Positions 1-9,564 of a stretch of DNA of 64,000 bases are shown piece by piece (the stretch's first letter is position 1; every line of letters begins with the position of its first letter). The notes beneath the pieces were generated by a model. It was not told the origin of the DNA. It searched no databases and worked only from the letters and a program-made list of their open reading frames with translations. The translations under genes were made by a program, and so were the position numbers. The DNA comes from Oceanobacter antarcticus. GTDB lineage: Bacteria; Pseudomonadota; Gammaproteobacteria; Pseudomonadales; Oceanobacteraceae. The DNA lies in contig NZ_JBBKTX010000019.1 of the NCBI RefSeq assembly GCF_044962685.1, positions 36,504 to 100,503 on the forward strand. Reading direction: 5' to 3'.

Positions 1-1065
1 CTGACCGTCGGTGGTCAGAGAAATCCGGACTTCTGTAGCCTCCGCATGCCGAACGGCATTATTCACGGCTTCCTGCATCAGCCGATAGACCTGGGACGCA
101 TCATCCTCGCTCCAGCCAGGCCAGTGATCTCCAGACAAGACACATTGAAGACCGGTAGTTTGCCCGGTACTGCGCAACAGTTCTTCCACCGCCGCTTGCA
201 AGCCCAGTCGTTCCAGCACCACCGGATATAGATTATTGATGATGCGGCGAAACCCCATATTAATGGCATCACACCCGAGCAGAATACGTTCACTGGTTTC
301 CAGCAACTGTTCCGGTTTATTCAGCTGAAAAGGCAGCACACAGGAATGTACCCGAACACCCGTCAGTTGCTGACCAAGATCATCATGTAATTCCCGCGCC
401 AGCGCCGAACGTTCCTGCTCCTGAATTTCCATCAACGTGCGGGTAAGAAAACGGTTTTCATTACGGGCGCTCTCCAGTGATTCGGTCATTTCGTTAAAAT
501 GCGACGCCAGATCATTCGCTTCACGCAGGCTGTAACGGCCCAGGCGGGCATGCAGATGCCCCTGCTGTACCTGATCAAAGGCCGCCAGAACATCCGCCAA
601 CGGCCGCAATCCTGCACGCACTCCCAGATAAATGGCCAGGTTGGAAATCAGGGCACAGCCACAAAACAACCAGAACAACCAGCTGGACGAATGCCAGACC
701 TCTTCAATTTCATCGCGATCATCGGAAATCAGCACCACTTTTTTGCCATTGCTGTCGGTCAGGGCTAGCTGATAGCCACGTCCGGGATGGTCAAACAAGG
801 ATTCAAACCAGGCGGGTACAGATTCTTCAACCGGGCGTTCGACAGCATTTCCAGCAACCTGCACATGGCGCAGACTACTGCCCACCAGCGCCAGTATTTG
901 CTGTGCCTGGCCGGATTGGATCAGCGCCTCAACCACTGGTTTCATCGCCTGTTGCTCGCGTAGAACATCCTCTCTCCCTTGCACCAGCAAGGTTGCCAGA
1001 CTGACAACCAACGCCAATACAAAGGTGCTGTTGACCATCAGCAGAATTTGAGTCATGACGTTCAT
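1..1065 (-). CDS. Sensor histidine kinase, NarL/UhpB (HisKA_3) type, truncated by window edge
   Basis: Only the first 355 residues lie in the window; the frame is still open at base 1. A membrane segment at about residues 6-28, a short periplasmic stretch, a second membrane segment at about 128-147 and a HAMP-like linker to about 200 precede the dimerisation and phosphoacceptor helix. That helix contains ERSALARELHDDLGQQL, with H227 as the likely phosphorylated residue. The ATPase N-box begins at QEAVNNAVRHA (N335). The architecture is that of kinases that pair with LuxR-type response regulators. It lies 57 bases downstream of the TonB receptor on the same strand. The ErbR/AgmR-like regulator is transcribed divergently from that receptor, so it is a candidate partner, which is inference. 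The signal sensed is unknown. Confidence 0.9.
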   Translation of the reverse strand, partial: MNVMTQILLMVNSTFVLALVVSLATLLVQGREDVLREQQAMKPVVEALIQSGQAQQILALVGSSLRHVQVAGNAVERPVEESVPAWFESLFDHPGRGYQLALTDSNGKKVVLISDDRDEIEEVWHSSSWLFWLFCGCALISNLAIYLGVRAGLRPLADVLAAFDQVQQGHLHARLGRYSLREANDLASHFNEMTESLESARNENRFLTRTLMEIQEQERSALARELHDDLGQQLTGVRVHSCVLPFQLNKPEQLLETSERILLGCDAINMGFRRIINNLYPVVLERLGLQAAVEELLRSTGQTTGLQCVLSGDHWPGWSEDDASQVYRLMQEAVNNAVRHAEATEVRISLTTDGQ

Positions 1066-1122
1066 ACAAGTGCCCCGGTTGTTCCCTGGGGCAATGGCCG
1101 TAATGGCCATCGCATCGGGTGA

Positions 1123-3513
1123 TCAGAAGCCGATTTTGATACCGGCCTTGAAGGTTCGTGGTGCACCAGGGCCAACAAAGCTGTCTTCTTCAAAGCCGGG
1201 ATAGGCTTCATCCAGCACTTCATCCGATTCACCATAAACACCAAAGGTTTCGTATTCGCGATCGAATACATTAACGACGCGACCATAGATTTCAATGGCG
1301 GCGGTTGGCGCGTAACTGGCCCGGACATTCACCAGGGCATAACCAGCCAATTGCTCATTTTCATTGGCCTCATCACCACGGAAGTACTGGCTGCTGCGAT
1401 ATTGAATATCGCCACCCACTGACACTTGTGGCAACAGGTTCCAGTCGGCCGCCATTTTCAGGTTGTGCTGCGGCAAGCCGGGAATACGATCACCGGCTTC
1501 CACCTGACGATCAGAACCCCGTGGATTGTTGGGGCTGAACGATACAAACGGCGTTTCAAAGGTGGCTCGCATCCAGGTGTAAGAAACGGCAACCTGAACA
1601 TCGCTCCAGTGGCCTGCCATACCCAACTCGGCCCCCAAACGACGGGTTTTACCCACATTGGCAAAATACCCTTCCGACGGCAAGCCTCCGGCTTGCTGAA
1701 ACAGAATATCGTCATGACTGGTAGCGCGGAACAGGCCCGCCGTCCAACGCATATGTTCGGTTGCGGTGCCTTTCAGACCCGCTTCCACAGAGCGGGTAAC
1801 CACCTGTTCAAGCGGAGGATCAGACACAAAACCGTTTGGTAACTTGCAAGGGTCATTTTCGTCTGCACAGCTGAGTTCTGCCGGACTGGGTGCTCGCGAC
1901 GCCTCACTGTAACTGGCGTACAAGTTCAGACCGCTGTCGAACAGATAGGCCAGCCCCAGCATCGGATTAAGCCGGGCAAAGGTGTGGTCGCCATCCAGCG
2001 ATCCCGGCCCGGATTCCAACTGATCCTGCATCTTGATATGGACATGATTGTATCGGGCGCCAACCGTCACACTGAGCTGATCATCCACAGCCAACGTGTT
2101 GCTAAAAAACACGCCCATGGTCTGGGTATCGGTTTGCAGGCTGACTTCAGACTCACTGTCGTAAAGGCCAATGGCTGTGACGTCTCGGGCATCCCCCGGC
2201 TCATCGTTATTGAGAATGGCAAAGCCGGTACGTGAGCGAAAGTGAATATCAGCCTGATCCAGTGTCACACCAGTGGTAAACAGGTTGTCCCGCCCGGCGA
2301 CTGGTACAGAAGACGCCAACTGCAGACTGAAGCCCTGACTGCTTTGTTCGGTGCGGGAGGTGTTCAGAGTACCGTCGACGTCGTCGGCATCAATATCCAG
2401 CCCCAGCTCGGCGGCTATCGCTTCCAGCGTGTCATCGTCATCGTAACCCACAAAGGTGACTGGCTCTTCGTCGCCACCGGCTTCGTCTTCTTCACACAGG
2501 GTGTCAGCACCATTAAGCAAGCATTCTTCGTAATCCGAGTCGTCACCATTTACCGTGGTGGTGAGGTTGCGGCGCAGATAAATATTACCGGCCAGCTGCA
2601 AGGTATCCGAGAACCAGTGATCACCATCCAGGGCAAAATAATTCAGTCGGTTGCGAGTGATATCCGGATTGGTATAAATAGCGCTGCGGCCTTCGATATC
2701 CATCAATGCCTGGGGCACAGCACCATTACCGATCATTTCGTTGTCATCCAGCAAGACTGTCAGATTCAACGAGCTGTTCAGCGAGCGCCAGCTCAGTACC
2801 GACATGGCCTGGCGAATATCGCTGCCAGAGGCATCACGCCAGCCATCTTCTTCTTCACGATTGAGTAATACGTAATAGCCAACGTCTTGATTACCCAGCT
2901 GGCCATTGCCACCGCTCTGGAACTGAGCCTGCCGGTAGCCAAACTGACCAGCCCCAAATTCCAGCTCATTACCCTGGCTGTTAAAACCATTTTTCACCGC
3001 CATCGCAATTGAGCCGCCCAGCGTATTCTGACCAAACAGCGGATTAGAGCCGGAATACAAAGTCATGTGGTTGACCGCATCGGTCGGGAGTAAATCCCAA
3101 TTCACCGTATCCCCAAAAGGCTCATTAAAACGCACGCCATTGAGATAGACAGACACCCCCTGAGGCAAACCCAACAGCGGTGACGCGGTAAAACCGCGAT
3201 ATTGTACATCCGGCTGATAGGGATTGCTGACTGCTTCGTTAATGCTTACCGAACCCAGTTGATAACGCATATGTTCGGCAATATTTTGCGCCTGAATACG
3301 CTCCAGGTCATCACTGCCCAAACTTTGTACCGGGCTGACCAGTTGGTTTTCCCGCACACCGGTACCCATCACAGGGGTTGGCGCTATGACAACGATTTCG
3401 TCCGCAACCTGACTGACCTCTGACCAGGCGGCCAAGGGTATCAGGCACCCCGTCAGGCTGCCAAAGACAGCCCATACGGAACGACCGTTAGATAGAAAAT
3501 TAAGAAATGCCAT
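1123..3513 (-). CDS. TonB-dependent outer-membrane receptor
   Basis: This 796-residue protein has an N-terminal signal peptide (hydrophobic to about residue 30). A TonB-box-like DEIVVIAP at about 38-45 is followed by a plug domain (about 50-175) with PDVQYRGF and GVSVYLNGVRFNEPFGD. A beta-barrel ends in an aromatic residue (KIGF). TonB receptors import scarce ligands such as metal chelates or cofactors. The ligand cannot be read from sequence. The barrel has an unusually acidic insert at about residues 323-382, containing two cysteines and DIDADDVDG. The start has AAGG and GAGG upstream. Neighbours are a sensor kinase downstream and an alcohol-oxidation-type response regulator divergently upstream. 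Uptake of PQQ or of a metal for a PQQ enzyme is possible but unproven. Confidence 0.92.
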   Translation of the reverse strand: MAFLNFLSNGRSVWAVFGSLTGCLIPLAAWSEVSQVADEIVVIAPTPVMGTGVRENQLVSPVQSLGSDDLERIQAQNIAEHMRYQLGSVSINEAVSNPYQPDVQYRGFTASPLLGLPQGVSVYLNGVRFNEPFGDTVNWDLLPTDAVNHMTLYSGSNPLFGQNTLGGSIAMAVKNGFNSQGNELEFGAGQFGYRQAQFQSGGNGQLGNQDVGYYVLLNREEEDGWRDASGSDIRQAMSVLSWRSLNSSLNLTVLLDDNEMIGNGAVPQALMDIEGRSAIYTNPDITRNRLNYFALDGDHWFSDTLQLAGNIYLRRNLTTTVNGDDSDYEECLLNGADTLCEEDEAGGDEEPVTFVGYDDDDTLEAIAAELGLDIDADDVDGTLNTSRTEQSSQGFSLQLASSVPVAGRDNLFTTGVTLDQADIHFRSRTGFAILNNDEPGDARDVTAIGLYDSESEVSLQTDTQTMGVFFSNTLAVDDQLSVTVGARYNHVHIKMQDQLESGPGSLDGDHTFARLNPMLGLAYLFDSGLNLYASYSEASRAPSPAELSCADENDPCKLPNGFVSDPPLEQVVTRSVEAGLKGTATEHMRWTAGLFRATSHDDILFQQAGGLPSEGYFANVGKTRRLGAELGMAGHWSDVQVAVSYTWMRATFETPFVSFSPNNPRGSDRQVEAGDRIPGLPQHNLKMAADWNLLPQVSVGGDIQYRSSQYFRGDEANENEQLAGYALVNVRASYAPTAAIEIYGRVVNVFDREYETFGVYGESDEVLDEAYPGFEEDSFVGPGAPRTFKAGIKIGF

Positions 3514-3854
3514 CAGCCTCAGCCTTATTGTTATTATCAGATGCTGATATTCTGAACGGCGGCATGTCTGCTGGCTGTTCCTCGACCGTTGCTGATAACG
3601 ACTGCTTTGGCACTAGGTGAACGGGATAGGGAAATCTTCCCGATTGTTCTTTCAATGGTTCCTTCAAGTCAGGAAAATAAAGATGCAGATAGCAATAATG
3701 AAGGAAAAAGCAAAAATATTGTGCCAAGGCAGGGGTTTTCGACTAACTTTACTACTTTAGACCCCCATACAAAACGCCAAGGTAGAATAGCTGACAGTAG
3801 CAGCACGGGGTGTAATGGGTAAATTACAAAAATAAAGAAACAGGAGTAGCTACC
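3514..3854. promoter_or_regulatory. Divergent intergenic region between TonB receptor and response regulator
   Basis: This 341-base gap separates the two divergent start codons and must hold both promoters. It is AT-richer than the genes around it. A strong ribosome binding site (AGGAG, 3842-3846) precedes the regulator. GACCCCCATACAAAA at 3760-3774 resembles sequences upstream of the porin and the FIST gene. No clear palindromic operator or sigma-70 pair was recognised. Confidence 0.5.
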
Positions 3855-4667
3855 ATGTTGACACTCCAGACCAGCCACAGTGCATCCGACGGCGCTTGTG
3901 ACGCTGTCCCCAGCCAGAGCTCCCAGCCTGATATGACTGATACAACTTCAAGTGCAGAATTGCCGTCCAGCCCGCTGACGGAAAGCGAGACCCCGGTCTA
4001 CAAACTGCTAATTGCCGATGATCACCCGTTGTTCCGGGAAGCCATTGCCGACGTTATTCGCAACCGCTACCCTAATTCAGACATTGTCGAAGCCGAAAAT
4101 CTCGAGTCGGCCGCCGTATTGGCGAATGCCCAGGATGATCTGGATCTGATCCTGCTCGACCTCAATATGCCTGGCATGAACGGCCTCAACGGCTTGATCC
4201 AGTTACGTAACGAATCCCCCACCATTCCCGTCGTCATCATCTCGGCTGAAGAAGAAAAAAGCGTGGTACTGCAAGCCATGACTTATGGTGCCGTGGGTTT
4301 TATCATCAAGTCCCTGCCACGGGAAAAAATGACCCAGGCACTCGAACAAGTGTTAGCAGGCCAGGTGTACCTGCCATCCGATGTTATTCGTGCCACTGAT
4401 GACGGCCGCTCACGCCAGCGCCGTATTCAGGATGACAACCTGATTCCCCCGGAAATGCTTAACAGCCTGACCCGCCGACAGTTACTGGTACTGGAACGTA
4501 TGGCCAGCGGCGAATCTAATAAACAGATCGCCTACAACCTGTCGATTGCAGAAACTACCGTCAAGGCACATGTCTCGGCGATTTTGCGTAAACTCAGTGT
4601 GCACAACCGCATCCAGGCAGTACTGGCCGCCAGCAATGTAGACTTTAACCAATACCTGCGGCGCTGA
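3855..4667 (+). CDS. erbR: LuxR/NarL-family response regulator, ErbR/AgmR-like
   Basis: The receiver domain starts at YKLLIADDHPLFREA (acidic pair D55, D56) with the phosphoacceptor aspartate D102 in LILLDLNMPG. The C-terminal helix-turn-helix contains LTRRQLLVLERM and ESNKQIAYNLSIAETTVKAH, ending in NQYLRR. This matches, from memory, the ErbR/AgmR regulators that activate quinoprotein ethanol and glycerol oxidation in Pseudomonas, and ercA, ercS and pqq genes nearby support that role. There is a Ser/Thr-rich N-terminal extension of about 47 residues. The upstream start is favoured by AGGAG nine bases before the ATG, but an internal ATG at residue 27 is an alternative. A strong hairpin terminator follows. 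Confidence 0.85.
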   Translation: MLTLQTSHSASDGACDAVPSQSSQPDMTDTTSSAELPSSPLTESETPVYKLLIADDHPLFREAIADVIRNRYPNSDIVEAENLESAAVLANAQDDLDLILLDLNMPGMNGLNGLIQLRNESPTIPVVIISAEEEKSVVLQAMTYGAVGFIIKSLPREKMTQALEQVLAGQVYLPSDVIRATDDGRSRQRRIQDDNLIPPEMLNSLTRRQLLVLERMASGESNKQIAYNLSIAETTVKAHVSAILRKLSVHNRIQAVLAASNVDFNQYLRR

Positions 4668-4690
4668 TTCCCTCTTATTGCTGTTCAAAG

Positions 4691-4719
4691 AAAAAAACCG
4701 GGCGGTGCCCGGTTTTTTT
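4691..4719. terminator. Bidirectional rho-independent terminator
   Basis: The stem AACCGGGC / GCCCGGTT has a 3-base loop, with a run of A on the left and T on the right. It therefore works for the response regulator on + and for the convergent YcaO gene on -. Confidence 0.93.
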
Positions 4720-4733
4720 ATGTGTTGACCGAA

Positions 4734-6983
4734 CTAGCCGCCACTATCCTGGGCCATAATCACACTGGCTGCCCGCGCCGCATGCAATTTTTTATAGCTA
4801 TCGATCAGACGCACATGCTTGTCGAGCCCTTCCAGATCCATGCTGGTTTCTTCCAGCCCGTAAAACCGCACCGACCCATCCACAGACCCCAACGCCGCCG
4901 CCAGACGCTCACCACCAAACATACGACCAAAGTTATGGCTGAAATCGGCCAGTGCCAGTTCGCCGTCCAGAGTCACTTCCAATACGCAATTCAGTGCCTG
5001 ATAAAACAGCCCACGTTCCACCGTGTTGTCGTTAAATTGCAGGAAGGTTTCGACCAACTCTTTGGCCTCCTCCTGCTGACCTAACGCCAGATAAATCAGC
5101 AACTTCAATTCCAGCATGGTCAGCTGACCCCAAACGGTATTATCGTCAAATTCAATGCCAATCAAGGTCGTGATATCGGTGTAGTCATCCAGCTCGCTGA
5201 CTTCCAGACGCTCCACCAGATCGACCAATTGTTCCTCGTCCAGACGGTGCAGGTTAAGAATATCGTCGCGGAAATACAGCGCCTTATTGGTGTTGTCGTA
5301 GATCAGATCATCAACCGGATACACTTCGGAATAACCCGGCACCAGAATCCGACACGCTGGGACACCCAGGTCATTATAAGTGGCCATATACGATTCCAGA
5401 CCGATCGTTTCCAGAATACCAAACAGGGTCGCGGCTTCTTCCTGATTGGCATGCTTGCGTTCGTCCGGGCTGGCATCCGCCTGTAGCGCCACAGCGAAAT
5501 CCCATTCCACAAAATCAACATCCGCCTTGGCACTGAAAAAACGCCAGCTCACCAAACCGGTAGAGTCGATAAAATGCTCAACAAAGTTATTCGGCTCCGT
5601 CACCGCATTGCTTTCAAACGTCGGTTGCGGCAAATCGTTCAGACCTTCAAAACTGCGACCTTGCAACAACTCCGTCAGCGAACGCTCCAGCGCCACCTCA
5701 AAACTCGGATGCGCGCCAAACGAAGCAAATACACCGCCGGTACGGGGGTTCATCAGCGTCACACACATCACCGGGAACTGACCGCCCAACGAGGCATCCT
5801 TTACCAGTACCGGAAAGCCCTGCTCTTCCAGCCCCTGGATACCCGCCACGATACCCGGATATTTGGCTAACACCTCATCGGGAACATCCGGCAGCGCAAT
5901 TTCATCTTCCAGAATCTGGCGCTTGACCGCCCGTTCAAAAATCTCCGACAAACACTGCACCTGAGCTTCCGCCAGCGTATTACCGGCACTCATGCCGTTA
6001 CTGAGAAACAGGTTTTCAATCAGATTGGACGGAAAGTACACCGTTTCACCATCGGACTGGCGCACAAATGGCAGCGACACAATACCGCGCTCACTCTTGC
6101 CAGAGTTGGTGTCGAACAGGTGTGAGCCGCATAACTCACCGTCGGCGTTGTAAATGGCCAGACAATAGTCATCCAGAATGGCTTCTGGCAACTCATCGTT
6201 CGGTCCAGGCTGAAACCACTGTTCATTGGGGTAATGCACAAACTCGGCATTGGCAATTTCTTCACCAAAAAACTGGTCATTGTAGAAGAAATTGCAGTTC
6301 AGCCGCTCCAGAAACTCCCCCAGCGCCGACGCCAACGCACTCTCTTTGGTCGCACCCTTGCCGTTGGTAAAACACATCGGCGACGCCGCATCACGAATAT
6401 GCAGCGACCACACATTGGGCACAATATTACGCCAGGAGGCGATCTCGATCTTCATCCCCAGATCCGCCAGCAGCCCGGTCATATTGGCGATGGTCTGCTC
6501 CAACGGTAAATCCTTACCTGGGATATACGTCGTGGCCTGCTCGTCCACCGCCGTGCCCACTAACAGCAGCGCCTGCGCGTCGTCATCGAGGTTATCCACC
6601 ACCTCAATATCAAACTCGATACCGGTCTGAATCGCCCGTTTTACCGTACAACGTTCCATTGAACGCAGAATACCCAGCCGGTCTTTCTCCGCAATACCCT
6701 CAGGCAACTCCAGCTGAATCTTCAACAGCTGCTTGTAGCGATTCTCAGGGTCGACAATATTGTTCTGTACCAGCCGCAAATTCTCGGTTGGAATATCCCG
6801 TGCTATGCAGTACACCTTGGCAAAATACGCCGCACACATCGCCGACGACGCCAGAAAATAATCGAACGGCCCCGGCGCAGAACCATCGCCTTTATAGCGG
6901 ATGGGCTGATCCGAGATGACGGTAAAATCATCAAACTTGCCTTCGAGACGAAGGTTATCGAGAAAATTGACCTTGATTTGCAT
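4734..6983 (-). CDS. OsmC-YcaO fusion protein (ribosomal S12 methylthiolation factor-like)
   Basis: From the ATG at 6983 this is a 749-residue two-domain protein. Residues 1-140 are an OsmC-like domain with the two expected cysteines (C50 in FLASSAMC, C112 in MERC), as in peroxide-reducing OsmC/Ohr proteins. The rest is a YcaO domain with the ATP/Mg-binding glutamates in ALGEFLER (E223, E226) and LSEIFER (E347, E350), plus a C-terminal helical extension. YcaO proteins activate amides with ATP; E. coli YcaO assists RimO in beta-methylthiolation of ribosomal protein S12. The frame is open 49 residues further upstream (to 7130), but that stretch has no family character, so the shorter start is preferred even without a clear Shine-Dalgarno. 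It ends just before the shared terminator. Confidence 0.88.
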   Translation of the reverse strand: MQIKVNFLDNLRLEGKFDDFTVISDQPIRYKGDGSAPGPFDYFLASSAMCAAYFAKVYCIARDIPTENLRLVQNNIVDPENRYKQLLKIQLELPEGIAEKDRLGILRSMERCTVKRAIQTGIEFDIEVVDNLDDDAQALLLVGTAVDEQATTYIPGKDLPLEQTIANMTGLLADLGMKIEIASWRNIVPNVWSLHIRDAASPMCFTNGKGATKESALASALGEFLERLNCNFFYNDQFFGEEIANAEFVHYPNEQWFQPGPNDELPEAILDDYCLAIYNADGELCGSHLFDTNSGKSERGIVSLPFVRQSDGETVYFPSNLIENLFLSNGMSAGNTLAEAQVQCLSEIFERAVKRQILEDEIALPDVPDEVLAKYPGIVAGIQGLEEQGFPVLVKDASLGGQFPVMCVTLMNPRTGGVFASFGAHPSFEVALERSLTELLQGRSFEGLNDLPQPTFESNAVTEPNNFVEHFIDSTGLVSWRFFSAKADVDFVEWDFAVALQADASPDERKHANQEEAATLFGILETIGLESYMATYNDLGVPACRILVPGYSEVYPVDDLIYDNTNKALYFRDDILNLHRLDEEQLVDLVERLEVSELDDYTDITTLIGIEFDDNTVWGQLTMLELKLLIYLALGQQEEAKELVETFLQFNDNTVERGLFYQALNCVLEVTLDGELALADFSHNFGRMFGGERLAAALGSVDGSVRFYGLEETSMDLEGLDKHVRLIDSYKKLHAARAASVIMAQDSGG

Positions 6984-7164
6984 GAAGAGTACCGCATTGG
7001 AAAGAGTGGCCAGCGCGGTGACAGGTAGAAAGCGTCGCCCGCGGTGTGGAAGCTGGGCGCTATTATCCAGATTTTCAGCTGGAGTGTCGCGGGGAGTGGG
7101 GTTATGAATTCGGCTTGTGGCCCAGTTCACTCCGGGATGTGTGATGACCGAAAGAGGTCATGCT

Positions 7165-8379
7165 TCAGCAAGGCCTGATTGTGGCGCACCCCAAATTCAC
7201 CAGCCCCTCCATATCTTCAATAAAATACCCCAGCGCCCGCCGTTCTATCTTTCTGATTCCAGCTTGCTGTGCGTCCGTCAGATTGTGATACCGCGAAGCA
7301 GCTCCGAAATCTCCAAACAATAAATGCCCGTCGGCATTGATCAGGGTGTTGTGAGCGTACACATCACCGTGGCAGATTTGAGTGGCTTCAAGGTGCTCCA
7401 CCAGGCTGGTCATTTGCTTAATCAGGCAGTCGGCCAATTCGCGGCTAAGGGCTTGGCCTGCGGTGAAGGTGTCACGGGTGCAGCTGCCGAGGCTGGGAGG
7501 CTGACCCAGATTGCTGTAGTCGTGCGGGATCAGCTTCATCACCAGGGCATCAAAGCCGGGTTCTGTTACCTGCGCCAATGCGGTGACCAGATTGGGATGC
7601 GGTGCGACCGACAAACAGGCGTCCAACTCGTCTTGCGGGTAGCCATCGCTGGTGACGCCGCCATGGAAGACTTTCACGGCAACGTCCGGGTCGATGCCTG
7701 CCGGGGCTGATTGCCAATAAGCGCGGGAAATCACACCTGAGGCTCCACGACCCAATACGTCTCCCATTTCCAGGTCGCCACGGGCAACGGTCAACACGTT
7801 GTGATGAGATTCATGACGTGGGCAGAAGGGGTTGCCGGAGAACGCCAGCCAGGCCAGATTGGGCAGTTCGAGCAACTGATCGGGAAATACGTCAAACTGG
7901 TTGGCGGATATTCGCAGTAAGCCCAGTGTGTTCAGCCTGCTGATGCTGTTTGGCAGTGCGGTCAGCCGGTTGCCCGCGAGCATGAGTTTTTCCAGTGCAC
8001 TCAGGTTGCCGAAGTTGCCAGGTAATTGGCTAATGCAGTTGTCCGTCAGAATCAGCCAGCGCACATTAGGCGGCAGGCAGGTTGCGGAAACGTCACGAAT
8101 CTTGTTGTGCTTAAAGCCGACCATCGTTAATGACCGGCAGAGACCAACGCCTTCGGGGATATGTTCGAACTGATTATCCGAGGCGAACAGGATTTTCAGT
8201 TGACTGAAACGATGCAGATCACCCGGCAGGTCAGTAAGCTGGTTACCGGACAAATCGAGTACTTCGAGGGTATCGACGAGACTGTAAATTTCTTCCGGGA
8301 ACTCGCAGAGGTCTGCTGATAATTTGAGGCGGCGGCTACCAGCCAGTTCGCCGCTGCGCAGTTGAGCAAGAGTGTGCAT
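7165..8379 (-). CDS. Leucine-rich-repeat protein kinase
   Basis: This 404-residue protein joins about seven leucine-rich repeats (about residues 30-200, e.g. LEVLDLSGNQLTDLPGDL and LEKLMLAGNRLTALPNSI) to an Hanks-type kinase fold. Kinase landmarks are the glycine loop GRGASGVISRAYW, VAVKVF (ATP-anchoring Lys), HGDVYAHN (H337, catalytic D339) and GDFGAA (D357). The kinase C-lobe is short, and the protein ends about 48 residues after DFG. No signal peptide or membrane segment is seen, so it is probably cytoplasmic. Similar LRR-kinases occur in Pseudomonas; substrates are not known to me. It could act with the neighbouring YcaO or DUF808 genes, but only proximity suggests this. Confidence 0.85.
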   Translation of the reverse strand: MHTLAQLRSGELAGSRRLKLSADLCEFPEEIYSLVDTLEVLDLSGNQLTDLPGDLHRFSQLKILFASDNQFEHIPEGVGLCRSLTMVGFKHNKIRDVSATCLPPNVRWLILTDNCISQLPGNFGNLSALEKLMLAGNRLTALPNSISRLNTLGLLRISANQFDVFPDQLLELPNLAWLAFSGNPFCPRHESHHNVLTVARGDLEMGDVLGRGASGVISRAYWQSAPAGIDPDVAVKVFHGGVTSDGYPQDELDACLSVAPHPNLVTALAQVTEPGFDALVMKLIPHDYSNLGQPPSLGSCTRDTFTAGQALSRELADCLIKQMTSLVEHLEATQICHGDVYAHNTLINADGHLLFGDFGAASRYHNLTDAQQAGIRKIERRALGYFIEDMEGLVNLGCATIRPC

Positions 8380-8518
8380 TAAAATCCTGTAGGCGTCGCT
8401 ACGATTGCGCCTATCAAACAGTGTCGGTGCGTTTGGCCATCACGAAGCGTGGTCGACATAACGCCGTAATGTAACGTGAACTTTATAGGGCAAAGTATCA
8501 CCTGCCAACTGAATCTGA

Positions 8519-9448
8519 TCAGCTACCGCGCAGTTGCTCAAACCCCATATGAATCCCCACCAGCACACTGCCCGCCGCCAGCCCGGTCACGGCATTCAGC
8601 AGCACGCTCACCAATCCGCCTAAAACGCTGCTGACGGCAGGCAAGCTGGCAATCTGTTCAGCGGCATCGGCAGAATGTTCTATCGCGTGATGTATCAGCG
8701 GTACGCCATGCACGAGTATCGCGCCACCCACCATAAACATGGCGGCGGTGCCAACGACGGAGAGAAATTTCATCAGCCAGGGAGCAGCGGCGACCAGCAC
8801 CCGACCGATGGCTTGCCAGGTGGAGGTGGACGTCCGGGTCAGATAAAGGCCGAGGTCGTCGAGTTTGACGATACCGGCAACCAATCCATAGACAAAGACC
8901 GTCATCAGGACGGAGATTCCGGCCAATGCAATCAGCTGTTCCATCAGGGTCGCATCGGCCACGGTGCCAAGGGTGATAACGATGATTTCAGCGGAAAGGA
9001 TAAAGTCGGTACGAATGGCGCCTTGGATTTTATCTTTTTCAAACGCCACCAGATCAAAATCCGGATCGGTCAGGGCTTTGAGCTGGACTGTGTCAGCGTG
9101 TTTTTTACCGTGCTGCCGCAAGGCATGAATCAGTTTTTCTGCGCCTTCGTAACACAGAAACGCACCGCCCAGCATCAGCAATGGGGTAATCAGCCAGGGA
9201 ATAATGGCACTGATCAGCAGCGCGGCAGGCACCAGAATCGCCTTGTTACGCAGTGATCCCACGCCGACGGCCCAGACCACGGGTAGTTCCCGGTCGGCCC
9301 GAACACCAGCAACTTGCTGGGCATTGAGGGCCAGGTCATCACCGAGTACTCCGGCGGTTTGTTGTGCGGCGACCTTGGTCATGGTAGCGACATCGTCGAG
9401 CAAGGTGGCGATATCGTCGATCAAGGTAAGAAGGCTGGCTCCGGCCAC
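8519..9448 (-). CDS. DUF808 family inner-membrane protein (YedI-like)
   Basis: This 309-residue protein starts VAGASLLTLIDDIATLLDDVA, the characteristic DUF808 N-terminus. Several hydrophobic segments follow (e.g. about residues 70-95, 155-215, 225-260 and the C-terminal region). The GTG start at 9448 is chosen because AGGAA lies eight bases upstream; the frame extends further to 9568 without family similarity. E. coli YedI is the named relative and its function is unknown. The gene lies between the LRR kinase and the hybrid kinase on the same strand, without overlap. Confidence 0.85.
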   Translation of the reverse strand: MAGASLLTLIDDIATLLDDVATMTKVAAQQTAGVLGDDLALNAQQVAGVRADRELPVVWAVGVGSLRNKAILVPAALLISAIIPWLITPLLMLGGAFLCYEGAEKLIHALRQHGKKHADTVQLKALTDPDFDLVAFEKDKIQGAIRTDFILSAEIIVITLGTVADATLMEQLIALAGISVLMTVFVYGLVAGIVKLDDLGLYLTRTSTSTWQAIGRVLVAAAPWLMKFLSVVGTAAMFMVGGAILVHGVPLIHHAIEHSADAAEQIASLPAVSSVLGGLVSVLLNAVTGLAAGSVLVGIHMGFEQLRGS

Positions 9449-9564
9449 GATAGGGTTCCTGCTAGGGCGAATGATGGGTGTCAGTATAAAGCTTGTCGCC
9501 CGCGCTGACGGGAGATATTGGTATTTATTTAAATGACGCTCGCACAAAACAGGCCGCAAGTTGC

